This document shows, piece by piece, positions 63,808 to 64,000 of a DNA stretch of 64,000 bases (position 1 is its first letter; every line of letters starts with the position of its first letter). Source of the stretch: Peptidiphaga gingivicola. Its GTDB lineage: Bacteria; Actinomycetota; Actinomycetes; Actinomycetales; Actinomycetaceae. Position numbers and translations under genes: made by a program. The notes beneath the pieces were generated by a model, which was given only the letters and a program-made list of their open reading frames with translations, did no database searches and was not told the origin of the DNA. The DNA lies in assembly GCF_001652275.1 (NCBI RefSeq), contig NZ_LVZK01000003.1, positions 248,001-312,000 on the forward strand. Reading direction: 5' to 3'.

Positions 63808-64000
63808 TCAGAGCGTTTCGCCGGGCGGCTCTTCGCCCGACGAATCGACTTGGAGCGACGAAACGGGCAACGCGCCGTCGGCGTCGGAATCGCGCACGAG
63901 CGTCCGCGCGTCTGACTGGTTGCGCGGCATCACCCGCACCAGGTCGATGTTGACGTGAGGCGGGCGGGTCAAGGCCCAGGCGATGACGTCGGCGACGTCG
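63808..64000 (-). CDS. Short-chain dehydrogenase, C-terminal end (partial)
   Basis: The minus strand is open from the window edge to a TGA at 63808-63810. It encodes DVADVIAWALTRPPHVNIDL followed by VRVMPRNQSDARTLV and a variable acidic tail. The first part is the usual C-terminal helix and strand of SDR oxidoreductases of the YdfG/serine-3-dehydrogenase type (ALTRPPHVNI-x-x-V-x-V-P). The gene continues beyond the window. Confidence 0.8.
   Translation of the reverse strand, partial: DVADVIAWALTRPPHVNIDLVRVMPRNQSDARTLVRDSDADGALPVSSLQVDSSGEEPPGETL

Overview
The window is high-GC chromosomal DNA from an actinobacterium. The gene order matches the conserved actinobacterial core: M23 peptidase-rpsB-tsf-pyrH-frr-cdsA-rlmN-dxr-rseP-ispG, then xerC-dprA-comM-yraN-rnhB-lepB-rplS-trmD-rimM-khpA-rpsP-ffh-ftsY-smc. 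A TrmD fused to a GNAT domain, an LPXTG surface protein with DUF5979-type repeats and an ileS T-box suggest Actinomycetaceae or a close relative. This placement is inference from gene content; no database was searched.

Layout. 1-8982 (minus): isoprenoid and envelope genes (ispG, site-2 protease, dxr, a DivIVA-repeat protein, rlmN), interrupted between rseP and ispG by a small family of paralogous membrane proteins, one of them decayed. 9443-16435: cdsA, frr, pyrH, a tag glycosylase, a plus-strand ACT/UPF0210 pair, then tsf and rpsB. 16859-20753: M23 peptidase, then a glycerol-1-phosphate dehydrogenase-like enzyme and an FGGY kinase. 20908-31847 (minus): xerC, dprA, comM, yraN, a methyltransferase, DUF2469, rnhB, lepB, rplS, trmD-GNAT, rimM, khpA, rpsP. 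32360-36227: CDF transporter, amidohydrolase, ffh.

36509-42471 (plus) is the most unusual region: two tandem copies of a four-gene cassette plus the decayed end of a third, inserted between ffh and ftsY. Each cassette encodes a small helical protein, a ~365-residue protein with a WXG/LXG-like helical N-terminus, a ~140-residue LpqN/DcrB-like protein and a ~235-residue EspG-like protein. It looks like a type VII secretion-type substrate/chaperone cassette without its own secretion ATPase. A degenerate copy of the ffh 5' end lies between the cassettes, and base composition changes sharply inside the second cassette, so the array grew by duplication and recombination.

42871-48840 (minus): ftsY, a small membrane protein, smc. 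49065-52783 (plus): a complete OpuC-type osmoprotectant ABC operon. 52973-58945 (minus): HPr, ndk, folC and ileS, the last under an upstream T-box. 59458-63519: an LPXTG-anchored repeat protein and a secreted glycosidase-like protein. The window ends inside a short-chain dehydrogenase gene.

Many genes overlap by 1-4 bases (TGATG, ATGA, GTGA), which points to translational coupling. GTG and TTG starts are common and several were chosen on family N-termini. Intergenic regions carry several short tandem or inverted repeats, listed individually. No rRNA, tRNA, CRISPR array or transposase gene was recognised.
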